DNA of 64,000 nt from Phragmites australis (Eukaryota; Streptophyta; Magnoliopsida; Poales; Poaceae). The position numbers and the translations under genes are program-made. How positions within the stretch are numbered: position 1 is the first letter of the stretch; each line of letters starts with the position of its first letter. The stretch is from contig NC_084936.1 of the NCBI RefSeq assembly GCF_958298935.1, positions 5,339,501 through 5,403,500 of the forward strand. Reading direction: 5' to 3'. Of the stretch, positions 24,832 to 35,238 are shown piece after piece. The notes beneath the pieces were generated by a model. It saw only the letters and a list, made by a program, of their open reading frames with translations, was not told the DNA's origin and ran no database searches.

Positions 24832-25596
24832 CTAATGAAAGAAACCATTCAGAATGAAGATACTTTCAAGTTAAGTAAACACACATAACATAGGTCATGT
24901 AACATAGGTCAACACAGATGACCACCAGATCCATCCACCCAATATGCATCCATATGCAAAGATCAATCTATTATGGTTAAAATATTGAGTATACAAAAAT
25001 AAATAGATACATCTACTGATCTACATAACATAAGCCATATGGAAGGAAAGACCTGGAAGCATAAAAAACAACATGTTCACTAAATTATGCATAGCACATT
25101 TCAAACTATACAAATATTCAAGTTATAATATGGGGAAGAAACAACAACTATAGGATCAGATCAACACTCATAGTATGCTTCCATGAACACATCTACTATT
25201 AGCCTATTATAATTAGAATTTCAGGGCTTAGGTGCTAAGTGCTCAGGCGCTCAGCAAGTCAGCATAGACGAGTACAAGTACATGAAACCACAACTAAATT
25301 CACAAATGGACCAGTACGAACTACTCCAACAAGACCGGGATAATTTTTATTCCTTAATCTAAAAAAAAGCAGAATAAAGGTTCTATTTAAGCCTATGATC
25401 TGATCACAATTTCCGATCAAATTCAATACTTCCTCCTGCATCGTATATCTCAGCAACTAGCCAACTATACTCTTTAGAGCAAAATCATCAATGAAGAAGC
25501 CACCGTGATGGACACCGCCACACCGGGCAACCTGACCACCTTCAATACTTGGCCTTCGACTCCGGACCACTCCTTCTCGATGGCCACCAGGCTCAC

Positions 25597-25770
25597 CACG
25601 ACGGAGGAGATGTACTGGGTGGAGGAGATGCCGGCTTGAGAAGATGCACTGGGCGGAGGAGACACCAGCTTGAGAAGATGCACTGGGCGGAGGAGACACC
25701 AGCTGGAGAAGATGCGTCGAGCGGAGAAGAGGCGCCGGTTGGAGAAGATGTGACCGCCGGAGAAGATGTG
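25597..25770. repeat. 34-bp minisatellite in the hAT 5' region
   Basis: The unit ACTGGGCGGAGGAGACACCA + GCTTGAGAAGATGC recurs about three times near 25,613-25,715 and continues in degenerate form (GGAGAAGATG repeats). It creates long GC-rich open frames on both strands (25,457-26,105) that are low-complexity and not credible proteins. Confidence 0.75.
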
Positions 25771-26351
25771 ACGGGCGGAACCGCGGAGGAGCTGGATGCC
25801 CCAGGCGGAGGAGCCAGATGCGCCGGGTGGAGGGGCCGGATGCGTTGGGCGGAGGAGCTGGATGCGCCGGCCGGAGAGGATGCCCCGGGCGGAGGAGCCG
25901 GGCAGTGCGGCGCAAGTCGGCAAGATGGATCCAGAATCGGCGGCTCGGCGCTGGGTTTTCGCGTGACGGCGTGAGGACTGAGGCAGGCGTGCGTGCACGT
26001 GAGGCGTGAGGGTTTCTCCGACGGAGCCGGTGGCTGGGTCAGTGTTTGTGTTTCTGTGGCCGTGAGCCCATTGGGAGACGCCGGATCCAATAACCGAAGG
26101 CCCAAGTACTGAAGTGAAGTGGGCTGATAAATTTCGGTAAATATCGAAAGCTATATCAATTTTTTTCGAAAAAATCAGAAAACCGACTAAACGGTCGGAA
26201 GTGCCTCAAACCTATTCCATTGCCATTTCCGGGACATTTTACCAATACCGATACCGATTCCGAAAATTACCGATTTCGAAAAATACGGTCGGCAGTTTTC
26301 GAAAACGGCCCCCGGTAAATCGGAAATTTCCGTTACCGTTTTCAACCCTAG

Positions 26352-27292
26352 TTGGAAATAAAGTCCATCACATAAGCAAAATATTAGTGAATTTTTCCAT
26401 ATTCTTGGGAATTTATTTGAGACTCTTAACAATTATTACAAGTTATAAAAGTAGATTTTTTTGGAGAATTTTAGTTTAAATTTTACATAGTCTTTTTGGG
26501 TGACTCCAATTAAAATAGGTTGCACATGAATTATAAAACACGTACAAAAAGATTTAGGATTTTTGGAGCAACAGAAACCATTGTTTTGAACAGCGGGCCC
26601 ACCAGCCATCGTCTGTTTAGTTCGTTTCGAACCGGAGATGGTGAACATCTACTGTTCACTGCGGCTAACTGGTAGTAGCGAGCGAGGCAGAGCCGATAGG
26701 GAGGAACCAAATTTGGCGAGTCTGATAGGGAATTGGTTGGAGGCTTTTTTTTTTTTACCAGCTCGGCAAATTTGGCGATTTCTCGGCAAATTTGGTGATA
26801 GCGAGCCCTTTGCCGAGTCAGTTGGAGATGCTCTAAGTCCATGTAAATATTTGAATTCAAGAGGACTTATCCTACTTTACTCTTTCACCTAAGTGACGGC
26901 CTAATTGGGATTTGTGTATGTTGTGGAGGCGGGAGAGAACTATATATATTGAATGTATTTTTTACTCAACTTTTAAAAGAAGGGAAAACACTTTTTTCCT
27001 TAAAATTAAGTTAAAAATGTTAATCCATAATAGGGAACCACAGCTTTACATTTTTGCAATTCTAGATCTGTGCACTATTAAACTGTGAGTGAGTCTGCGC
27101 TGTTAACTTGCCATTGTGGGAGTAAGATGGGAAGCTTCATGACCTGTACCTCATAGGAACTATGAGAATCTCTCTTGTGGTGCAGCACTAAGTCAATACC
27201 CACTTCCTCCTTTCCTCCCTTCTATATTGTTGCAGCAGTAGTTTAGGGTATCAAATTTATGATTTTGTTGCTGACTTTTTTATTTTGTGCAG
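26352..27292. other. Region between the hAT element and the kinase pseudogene
   Basis: No coding exon seen. In a complete SERK gene the signal peptide, leucine zipper, LRR and proline-rich exons would lie upstream of 27,293; none is recognisable here. Confidence 0.55.
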
Positions 27293-29049
27293 GGAGTAGT
27301 TCCTCTAGTACTGGAGCAATTGCTGGTGGAGTTGCTGCGGCGGTGGCCTTGCTATTTGCTGTTCCTGCAATTGGTTTTGCATGGTGGCAGCGCAGGAAAC
27401 CACAAGAGCATTTCTTTGATGTACCTGGTAAGTATTCAACAGCAGGAGAATTACTTGGAGAATAACATGAATCAACTTAATGTGAGATTTCTAATGTAGC
27501 AGCCGAGGAAGATCCAGAGGTCCATCTTGGCCAGCTTAAAAGATTTTCACTACAAAAACTACAAGTTGCAACGGATAGCTTCAGCAATAAGAACATCCTT
27601 GGTAGCGGTGGATTTGGCAAAGTTTACAAAGGAAGGCTGGCAGATGGTTCATTAGTCGCTGTTAAGAGACTAAAGGAGGAACGGACACCTGGTGGGGAAC
27701 TACAGTTTCAAACAGAGGCTGAGATGATTAATATGGCTGTACACTGAAATCTATTGCGCCTTCATGGATTATGTATGACACCAACAGAAAGGTTGCTTGT
27801 GTATCCATATATGGCTAATGGAAGTGTTGCATCACGTTTAAGAGGTACTCTGTGTTGTTTACTCCAGTCGTACAGCCTTTTCTTTGTATCTTTCAGTTTG
27901 TTATACTTTCTTGACAACAATATCAGACTGTAAAAATATTTATTACTAGTTTTATTTTGTAGAACGGCCACCATCTGAACCTGCACTAGATTGGCAAACA
28001 AGAAGAATGATTGCATTGGGTTCTGCCAGGGGCCTGTCCTATTTACATGACTATTGTGATCCAAAGATTATACATCGTGATGTCAAAGCTGCGAATATTT
28101 TATTAGATGAAGACTTTGAAGCTGTAGTGGGGGATTTTGGTTTGGCCAAACTAGTGAATTACAAGGATACCCATGTAACTACTGCTGTTCGTGGGACAAT
28201 TGGCCACATCGCACCTGAATATCTTTCAACAGGAAAATCCTCTGAGAAGACTGATGTATTTGGATATGGAATTATGCTTTTGGAGCTTATTACAGGACAA
28301 CATGCCTTTGATCTTGTTCGCCTTGCCAATGATGATGATGTCATGCTGCTTGACTGGGTACTTGATTAATGCAATTTCCTCGGTTTAAATTGCAACTAGA
28401 TATTCATGCCTTTTTGTGGCTTGATACTGTGCTGGGGTTGGTTGCTCACTTTTGCTGTACAATTGTCAAAAATCTGTCAATCGCTTCATCCGATAGCAAA
28501 TGATTCATCGCAAGGGTCTATGAAAGAAGATATTATTTCTGAATTGGTACAATGTTTACAGCTAAACTAAGCATATGGTTCAGCAGCATGTCTTTGGATC
28601 GTTCTTTTTGTCAACATCTTGATTTTGCTTGTACAGGAGTTGCTTTTTTGTGATAAAACACCTGTTTTGACTGGCAAGTTAATAGTGAGTTCATATGCTT
28701 TGTGCAGGTCAAGGGATTACTCAAGGAGAAGAAATTGGAGAAGTTGGTTGACCCAGATCTGCATGCTTACATTGACGTTGAGGTGGAGTCGCTGATCCAG
28801 GTCGTGCTCCTTTGCACACAGGGCTCCCCAATGGACCGGCCTAAGATGTTGGAGGTGGTGAGGATGCTCGAAGGTGATGGTCTTGCCGAGAGATGGGAGG
28901 AGTGGCAGAAGGTACAAATAGTACAGCAGGAGGTCGAGCTGGGTCTGCATCAAAACTCAGTGGATTCTCGACTCAACCGACAACCTCCACGCGGTGGAGC
29001 TGTCAAGGCCGAGGTGATGATAGCGCACTCACGATTTTGTAAGGGGTAA
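27293..29049 (+). pseudogene. SERK/BAK1-like receptor kinase pseudogene, ectodomain missing
   Basis: Exons 27,293-27,427, 27,500-27,844, 27,963-28,357 and 28,708-29,049 have GT/AG borders and join in phase. They encode the Ser-rich juxtamembrane linker and transmembrane helix ([20 protein letters not shown]), then the kinase: glycine loop [60 protein letters not shown]. These are hallmark SERK sequences. SERKs are plasma-membrane co-receptors for brassinosteroid and immune receptors. The pseudogene call rests on three defects: no LRR ectodomain exons, a TGA at 27,745-27,747 where SERKs have Arg (AVH-R-NLLRL; CGA to TGA), and a frameshift near 28,965 that replaces the usual C-terminus, still readable in another frame as [15 protein letters not shown]. 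Confidence 0.9.
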
Positions 29050-30037
29050 TAGTGATGTGATGTGTATCAATCATCCTACTTGAATCTCCATTTGTTCATA
29101 TCAATCGATGGGGGAAGGTGTAGTCAGCCACGAAACGCCCTTGACTTTCCTCCTTGATGTGCGGCAATGGACATCCTACGCGAGAACAGCAGAGCCCAAG
29201 GAACTAGTATGCTGCACCAAGGCTCTTGTATTTGTAAGGTGGGAGCGAGGTGCTGTGGCTATCTGCTGAGTCTGCGATAATTGTTCTGACAGCTGACATC
29301 AAACTATTTTGTACCAAGTGTAAGGATGGAACTGAACCTGCGGAATCGTTTTGTATCTCCCCTCCTTTGGAAGGATCGGATGATATAGCTGTACCTATCC
29401 CGTTTGTAATTGGACTGCACTGGCTGCCAAAGGTTAAATCTTCAATATTCGAATTGTAGCATTCTGATGGTTGCAGTTGTCGATTTGGGGTGTCCCAGTT
29501 TTAAATTGAAGATGTTCAGCATAGTGATCGAGTCATTCTGGCCTAAAACGTTGTGATGGTGACGATTATTTCGGTCGATGGAGATAGGAGGCATGTGATC
29601 TTCCCTGAATTATCAGGGAAATTTGGGATTTTGCCACTCCTGTGGTTGCCGCTAGCTAAAATGCCATCGGTGAATACGACTTAAAATGCCACTCTGAAAT
29701 ATCGGGCGTTTCAATTTTTCTCTCTTGCTCTGAAATCTGACCACGAATCCATGAAGAGCGTTCTTCATTGTCTCATTTGATATGTTTGCGAGACATCGAG
29801 TGGTATATATGCTAAAGCGACTATATTTGCAGCCTCCAACATTCGAATTTGGATCATTTTGGAATTTGAATCGAAGCTTCAACATTCGAATCGAACCGTT
29901 CCTTGTCTTCCGTTGTACGGCCGGGATTTTTCCTCCCCAAAACCCCGCAAGCAGGAGAGGGTTCTGCCCCTTCTGCCCCGCCGCCGCCGGCCGCTGGCCG
30001 TTGTCTCCCGGCACAGCCATAGCCAGTGAGCCGCCCC
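29050..30037. other. Intergenic region and 5' UTR of the CRM-domain gene
   Basis: 29,050-29,460 is probably degraded 3' sequence of the kinase pseudogene. From about 29,890 GC content rises towards the start codon at 30,038. No convincing TATA box. No other gene seen. Confidence 0.5.
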
Positions 30038-31959
30038 ATGGTCCTCCCGGGCCTCCTCCTCCGCCGCGCCGACGCACCTCTCCGCCCGCCGTACCGCTAC
30101 CTCTCCCGCCTCCTAGACCGCTACGGCTTCGTGCCCCCGGCCTCCCTCACCCACGCCCCGCGAGAATCCCCCGACGCCGCCGCCGCCAAGAAGCGCCGGG
30201 CCAAGAAGCCGCCCTACCGCCCGCCGTCCTCGCTAGACCGCGGTGGGCGCCCGCCCGCGCGCTCGGACCTTCCCTTCGACTTCCGCTTCAGCTACACCGA
30301 GAGCACCCCGGGCTCCAAGCCCATCGGGCTCCGGGAGCCCAAGTACTCCCCGTTCGGCCCCGACCGCCTCGACCGACCCTGGACGGGCCTCTGCGCTCCC
30401 GCCGTCGACGCCACGCTCCGCGACGTCGCCGCCGAGGACCCCCTCCCCGACGCCGAGAGGGGGCTGGAGGAAGCCCGCCGGCGCGAGCGCGAGCGCGTGC
30501 TCGGCGAGCCGCTCACCCCCGCCGAGCGCGCCTTCCTGGTCGAGAAGTGCCAGAAGAACCGCACCAAGCGGCAGATCAACCTTGGTAGGATTTGGTTTAT
30601 TTTGCTGGAGCAAGAACAGTGGTGAATTTGCCAATTTTTGGGTACATTCCAAATTGGCGTGATGAATGATGTTGATTCATTTGGTTGATTTGTTGTAGGG
30701 AGAGATGGGCTTACTCACAACATGCTAAATGACATTCACAATAACTGGAAGAGCTGCGAGGTGGTCAGGGTAAAATGCCTTGGTGTGCCGACGGTTGATA
30801 TGCAAAATGTGTGCCATCAACTTGAGGTAGGATGCAAGTTTTGCATTTTTAGTCATTGGGTCGACCCATAACTCACTCAGTTGAACTAAAGATACACTTC
30901 CACCATGCCAAGTAGGGATGCAAATGAACTAAAGTAGTGACCTAGAACTACCGATTGGGAATTGGGTACCCACTTGCATCACTAACTTGAGGTAGCTACA
31001 TGTCTCTAGTCTCCAAGAAAAAAAAAGCCCTCTTACTTCAGTTGCAGACTATATGAAGTATATTGACTAACATTTTAGGAGATCATATTTTGATGTCACT
31101 CATGTTAGCATTGATTTTCATGTAGAAACCTGATTACCTGAGTACTGTTACTTCTTTTCCAGGATAAGACTGGTGGCCTTATCATCCACAGGCATGGTGG
31201 TCAGTTGATACTGTACAGGGGTAGGCATTATAATCCAAAGAAAAGACCTTCAATTCCGTTGATGTTATGGAAGCCAGCTGAACCTATCTACCCGAGGCTA
31301 ATCAAAACAACAATAGAAGGGCTGACAGTCGAGGAGACAAAGCAAATGAGGAAGAAGGGCCTACATGTTCCTGTTTTGACGAAGCTTGGTAATCATGTAC
31401 CCCCTTTTCTGCTTAGGTATATGCATGGTAAATGCATGACTAACAAATCATCCTATTTCACAGCAAAGAACGGATATTATGCTAGTCTTGTGCCAATGGT
31501 TCGTGATGCCTTTCTGACTGACGAGTTGGTTCGAGTAGATTGTAAGGGATTGCCAAAAAGTGATTATCGGAAGATTGGAGTCAAGCTCAGAGTGAGTTTA
31601 TCGTATGGGTTGATATTAAAATTGCATATGTGATTTGAAGATGATTTATAGTAGGATATACTAACCACCCTCTTATTTTGGTGCAGGACCTTGTTCCTTG
31701 CATTCTTGTCTCTTTTGACAAGGAACAAATTATTGTTTGGAGGGGAAAGGATTATGATGGAAGCTTACAAGATCATACGCAAAAGTCATTCCCTTCAAGT
31801 ATTGTCTCAGATTGTGCGTCAGTAAAGAAAGAGAATGGTCATCAGGAACAAACATCAAGTGATTGTTCTTCTGATGAGTGTTCTGGGACCAGTAGCTCTG
31901 ATGAAGCACCAGATGACAAGTCTGTCATTTCTGACCTGGACTCTTCTAGGGCGATCTGA
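30038..31959 (+). CDS. CRM-domain splicing factor, mitochondrial CRS2-associated-factor type
   Basis: Exons 30,038-30,584, 30,699-30,826, 31,163-31,388, 31,464-31,591 and 31,687-31,959 give 433 residues with all phases matching. The Arg-rich N-terminus ([20 protein letters not shown]) suits an organelle targeting peptide. Two CRM RNA-binding domains follow, about residues 165-260 ([20 protein letters not shown] ... [18 protein letters not shown]) and 285-370 ([13 protein letters not shown] ... [15 protein letters not shown]). The tail is acidic and Ser-rich. CAF-type proteins act with CRS2-like partners in group II intron splicing; the sequence is closest to the mitochondrial class (mCSF1-like). 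ATG 30,038 is chosen because the in-frame upstream codon at 30,026 is GTG. The 75-nt segment 31,389-31,463 keeps the frame open if not removed (see findings). Confidence 0.93.
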
Positions 31960-32752
31960 CATAGAAATCCACAAAGTTGCCATGTCACCAGAGTGTACAA
32001 GCTTGTGTATTATGTATTCGTGTTAGTTATCTTATATCGCCATTGCTATGGCAAGTTGTAGGCCTTTTCTTTTTTCTATCATTCATGACTAGTTCTGGCA
32101 AATTTATGATTTTGTTCACGTCCTATAGACAATAGTTGCTTGGATGGTACAGGCACATCGCACAATTGTAGCTCGAGGCTCCAGCAGTTCAGTAATTGGA
32201 GGACTAGAATGTTGTTATTTTGCTGACCACAAATTATACAAACCTCATTTGACTTTACCCAAGAACGTCATGTAAAGCTCAATGAACAATGATTTAACAA
32301 TGTTATCCCGTCTTATATGGCCCTGGAGGTGCACTTGAATTTTGGCTTTGTTCCACTGACGATTAAATTGTTTAGTCTTTTCTTATTCTCTCTTTTTTTT
32401 GAATTTATATCTGGGGAACTGGCTATTCAAAAAGAAAAAAAGCTGGGGAACTGGAAAGGAGCTTTACCTAGGTATTGTATTATTTCACTTGTGGGATTCG
32501 TTCTGGCTTTAATCAAGAAGACAAGAAGAGGGAATTTCTCATTGGAGAGTTAACACGTTCTATTTCTTGTAAAATTCCAGTGAAAACTATGTGCTGCAGG
32601 CAGGGCATGGCAGGGCAGGGCAGAGCATGTTTTGAGCTTTAGGCAGCATGCACGGTCCTGAATATGGTTCTTGCATCACTACATTTCTCTGGGTTCAGGG
32701 CGAGAGGAGCATCACTAACAGCAAGTCAACAACTCAGGATCAAGCAATTCAG
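31960..32752. other. 3' UTR of the CRM gene and spacer to the microRNA cluster
   Basis: AT-rich sequence with no further domain. The open frame at 32,317-32,553 has no recognisable motif and is probably chance. Confidence 0.55.
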
Positions 32753-32867
32753 CCAAGGTGAGATATTCGAGGAAAACAAACTAGACATCAACACAGTTCA
32801 TATGATCATATCTATGTCTATCTGACAGAGTGACTCGAGTTTGATTTCCTCCAATTCTCACGTTTGG
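32753..32867 (-). ncRNA. MIR2275: MIR2275-type hairpin, distal unit of the cluster
   Basis: On the plus strand TGAGATATTCGAGGAAAACA (from 32,759) faces GAGTTTGATTTCCTCCAATT (from 32,838) across a loop of about 55 nt. CCAAG/TTTGG extend the base of the stem. Read on the minus strand, the 3' arm (32,780-32,759) ends in TTTTCCTCGAATATCTCA, the miR2275-3p pattern with one C-to-G change in the middle (CTCCAATATCTCA is usual). The 5' arm gives a GAGAATTGGAGGAAATC star-like sequence. Confidence 0.82.
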
Positions 32868-32909
32868 GAGACTGCATCTCGGCGATATACTTAAAACCTC
32901 CTGAAATGG

Positions 32910-33001
32910 GCCATTCGAGGTGAGATATTAGAGGAAACTGAACCTCCTTTCTTTTCTTTCCATGGATGGTTCAGTTCCCTCTAATCCTCATTCCTAATGG
33001 C
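32910..33001 (-). ncRNA. MIR2275: MIR2275-type hairpin, middle unit
   Basis: GCCATT (32,910) pairs with AATGGC (32,996-33,001), and TGAGATATTAGAGGAAACTG (from 32,921) pairs with GGTTCAGTTCCCTCTAAT (from 32,968). On the minus strand the predicted 22-nt mature RNA occupies 32,942-32,921 and contains GTTTCCTCTAATATCTCA, which as I recall is identical to a maize miR2275 member. The loop is short (about 25 nt) and the stem is the most compact of the three. Confidence 0.88.
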
Positions 33002-33052
33002 ACATAGGTAGTTTATCTGTTCATGCTGCCTGTAGCCACCAGGCGATCGACT

Positions 33053-33153
33053 GAAGGTGAGATATTGGAGGAAAACAAGCTGATCAGTGATCATCGTCGA
33101 TCCATTACAGAATCTGATGATCAATCGGTTTGTTATCCTCCAACTCTCACTTG
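33053..33153 (-). ncRNA. MIR2275: MIR2275-type hairpin, promoter-proximal unit
   Basis: AAGGTGAGATATTGGAGGAA (from 33,054) pairs with TTGTTATCCTCCAACTCTCA (from 33,130). On the minus strand the predicted mature RNA lies at 33,079-33,058 and contains GTTTTCCTCCAATATCTCA. The other arm carries AGAGTTGGAGGATAACAAAC, the expected 5p sequence. Three units in 400 bp, all in the same orientation, suggest one polycistronic precursor. The family produces 22-nt RNAs that trigger 24-nt phased siRNAs in meiotic anthers (known). Confidence 0.88.
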
Positions 33154-33272
33154 CACCTCACAACTAGCTTGCTAGTTGCTACAGCAGTTGGGAATGGAAA
33201 GAATGGAGACTAGCTATCCAGATGCTACCCTGCTTTAAGTTGTGAAGGAGTTGCTATGCAGTTGGACCCAAA

Positions 33273-33279
33273 TTTATAG
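33273..33279 (-). promoter_or_regulatory. TATA box for the microRNA precursor
   Basis: On the minus strand the sequence reads GGCTATAAATTTGG, a good plant TATA box, about 120 bp upstream of the first hairpin. Transcription would start near 33,245 and run through all three hairpins. A GAA-repeat (33,288-33,308) lies just upstream. Confidence 0.55.
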
Positions 33280-33309
33280 CCATCTAGAGAAGAAGAAGAA
33301 GAAGAAGAT

Positions 33310-33750
33310 GGTATCCTGCAGAGCTCCAAAACCAGAAGGAGCATCCGTTTCTGTTATACCTGCCCTTTCATGCCGATTATGCCTTGTCCCAGCACTGTTA
33401 AAAAGCTGCAAGACATGGCGCCTTGTACTGTGTACTGGTGTTCTCTTTTCATCACAGATCAAATACTCGAAGGACGAAAATAGAGGGTCGAATACTCGAA
33501 GGTCTTTAAACCTGCAAGCACGGTTCAAGAGGCCTCTGAAGTATGAAGCCGGGTTCTGATGTGCTTAACTTTGGACGAGGATCCCTGTTGTAGTGCGCCG
33601 TCGTTGACCCATGCATCAGCGAAGAAGTCACCGTGACGTCGACGTCAGGGGTCTATATCCCTTAACTTTGGTTAAGTGGTTCAAATGAGTCCGAAAGTGG
33701 TTTTGACCAACACTGGACGTTGGTGTGGAGTCCGACTCTGAATCCGCTCT
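33310..33750. other. Spacer between the divergent microRNA and RING promoters
   Basis: No gene supported. It must carry the upstream regulatory regions of both the minus-strand microRNA cluster and the plus-strand RING gene. Confidence 0.45.
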
Positions 33751-33800
33751 CGGTTCCGACTATGGTTTACACACGAAGCACTTTCGATCCAGGAGCTCTC

Positions 33801-33809
33801 TCCATATAT
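33801..33809 (+). promoter_or_regulatory. TATA box of the first RING gene
   Basis: CCATATATTTG lies about 75 bp upstream of the ATG at 33,880. The same block, with TATATATTT, is repeated in the promoter fragment at 36,975-37,160, which supports its role. Confidence 0.5.
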
Positions 33810-33879
33810 TTGTTCCATCCCCTCCGTGCCAGCCACTCCGCAAGATCGACCACGTACAACTACACTGCACGCAATCGGC

Positions 33880-35238
33880 ATGGGAATTCTTTTCGACGTC
33901 GGTCCATCGGAGACTCGATCGATCTCGCAGGAGTGCCACCGCCTCTGCTTCTCCGGGTTGTCCCTGGTCGACCCGGCCACCGCCGGCGGCCAGCGGGTGG
34001 TGAACGTCTGGGCCGAGGCCGAGGGATGCGAGGCGTACGCGATAGGGACGTTGTCGGAGGAGGAGCCCATCGTGGCCTTGCCGCCGGTGGTGTTCGGCGT
34101 GGAGTCGTTCTTCCTGCGGCACGACTCCGTGGCTGCCACTGTCCGGTTCTACGGCACCGTTCTTGACCCGCCGCCGCCTTCGGATGGCGAGGAAGAGGAG
34201 GCCGTTCTTGATGACGGCGAGGAAGGGGAGGCCGTTCTTGACGACGGCGAGGAAGAGATGGCCGACGAGGAGGCGGGGGTGGAGTACGAGCTTCTCAGCG
34301 AAGAGGACATCGCGGAGCGTTACGACAGCGACAACGGCGAGGACGAGGACGGCGAGGAGGAAGATCGGCCCCGCAAGTTCAGGGACGGCGAAGCGGAAGG
34401 GGAGAGCAGCAAGAGGAACAGCATCCCACTAGTCGCTGCTCCGGCCGGGAGCGTCGTGCCGGAAGGGGAGTTTCTCGGAACGGCGCGGTTCGCCATTGTC
34501 GAGAACACCGCCGGCTTCATGCGGGTCGCCGCCGCCGAGGGCGGCGAAGGACAAGGAGGCAACGAGATCCTCGTGCTGTACCGATACACCCGCTTCTCGA
34601 GGACGTGGAGCGGACGACGAGGCGTGGAGGAGTGCAGGAGGACGAAGCTGCACTGGCTCCGGTTTGCCGTCCCGGCCGCCGGCGACCTGGCGAGCTCGCT
34701 GGCGTGGGCCGGCGCCTCGCTGTCCCCGCTGATTTACCCCCGCCTCTTCCGCCGGCAGCTTCAAGACCTGTGGTCAAGGCTGACAGTGCCAGCGATGGTT
34801 AGCAGCATCCCGTCACGAACCGCACGCCTCCAGGTGATCGTGGACGTGGGCATCCTCCGGTGCGAGGACCACACGCCGGAGCGCATGGAGCACATGTTCG
34901 GCGCGTTGGAGGGCAAGGTGCATGAGGCATGGCCCGAGTACTACCACGTCTGCAAGGAGCTGCACCTGCCAGAGCCGGTGCGGCACGAGGAGGGCAGAGA
35001 CGAAGACGGCGCGCGGCTGGCGAACTGGAAGAGGGTCGCCGAGGAGTGCTCTGTTTGCTTGGAGCTGCTCGAGCGCGGCCTGGCGGCGTGGCCGGGGTGC
35101 ATGCACGTATTTCATGGCGCCTGCTTGGAGAAGACGCTGGCGGAGAGCGAGATGTGCCCGCTGTGCCGGGGCAAGCTGTCAGAGATAATCAAGATGCATC
35201 ACCAATCTGCAGCATTAACAAGTGATCGAGTGATGTAG
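33880..35238 (+). CDS. RING-H2 finger protein, single exon, 452 aa
   Basis: GC-rich intronless gene. The N-terminal 100 residues form a conserved region of unknown fold (VVNVWAEAEGCEAYAIGTLS), followed by a Glu/Asp-rich linker (EEEEAVLDDGEE, repeated), a conserved middle (FAIVENTAGFMRVAA; YRYTRFSRTWSGRRGVE) and a C-terminal RING at residues 390-429. The RING has spacing C-x2-C-x13-C-x-H-x2-H-x2-C-x10-C-x2-C, i.e. RING-H2, so it is probably an E3 ubiquitin ligase. No signal peptide or membrane helix. The longer open frame starts with GTG at 33,826; ATG 33,880 is the first Met. A paralogue lies at 44,019-45,410. Substrate unknown. Confidence 0.87.
   Translation: MGILFDVGPSETRSISQECHRLCFSGLSLVDPATAGGQRVVNVWAEAEGCEAYAIGTLSEEEPIVALPPVVFGVESFFLRHDSVAATVRFYGTVLDPPPPSDGEEEEAVLDDGEEGEAVLDDGEEEMADEEAGVEYELLSEEDIAERYDSDNGEDEDGEEEDRPRKFRDGEAEGESSKRNSIPLVAAPAGSVVPEGEFLGTARFAIVENTAGFMRVAAAEGGEGQGGNEILVLYRYTRFSRTWSGRRGVEECRRTKLHWLRFAVPAAGDLASSLAWAGASLSPLIYPRLFRRQLQDLWSRLTVPAMVSSIPSRTARLQVIVDVGILRCEDHTPERMEHMFGALEGKVHEAWPEYYHVCKELHLPEPVRHEEGRDEDGARLANWKRVAEECSVCLELLERGLAAWPGCMHVFHGACLEKTLAESEMCPLCRGKLSEIIKMHHQSAALTSDRVM

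Larger units (their letters stand above)
21791..26351 (-). mobile_element. hAT-family DNA transposon, 4.56 kb, with 16-bp TIRs
   Basis: The left end CTAGGGTTGAAAACGG (21,791-21,806) is the exact inverse of the right end CCGTTTTCAACCCTAG (26,336-26,351). Subterminal regions on both sides are rich in CGGAAA/CCGAAA motifs. A hAT transposase gene fills the interior on the minus strand. I could not find a matching 8-bp TSD (CATATAAT at left, TTGGAAAT at right), so the ends may have been altered after insertion or lie slightly off. Confidence 0.88.

Noticed and set aside
25457..26105. Several GC-rich open frames of 140-175 codons
   Set aside because: They are produced by the 34-bp minisatellite and its flanks inside the hAT element; the translations are low-complexity Pro/Ser/His-rich strings.
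29782..30662. Alternative long frames over the CRM gene first exon
   Set aside because: Shadows of a GC-rich exon; only the frame from 30,038 continues through conserved CRM sequence and in-phase splice sites.
33826..33879. N-terminal extension of the first RING protein
   Set aside because: The open frame there starts with GTG and the segment lies in the predicted 5' leader; the first ATG is at 33,880.
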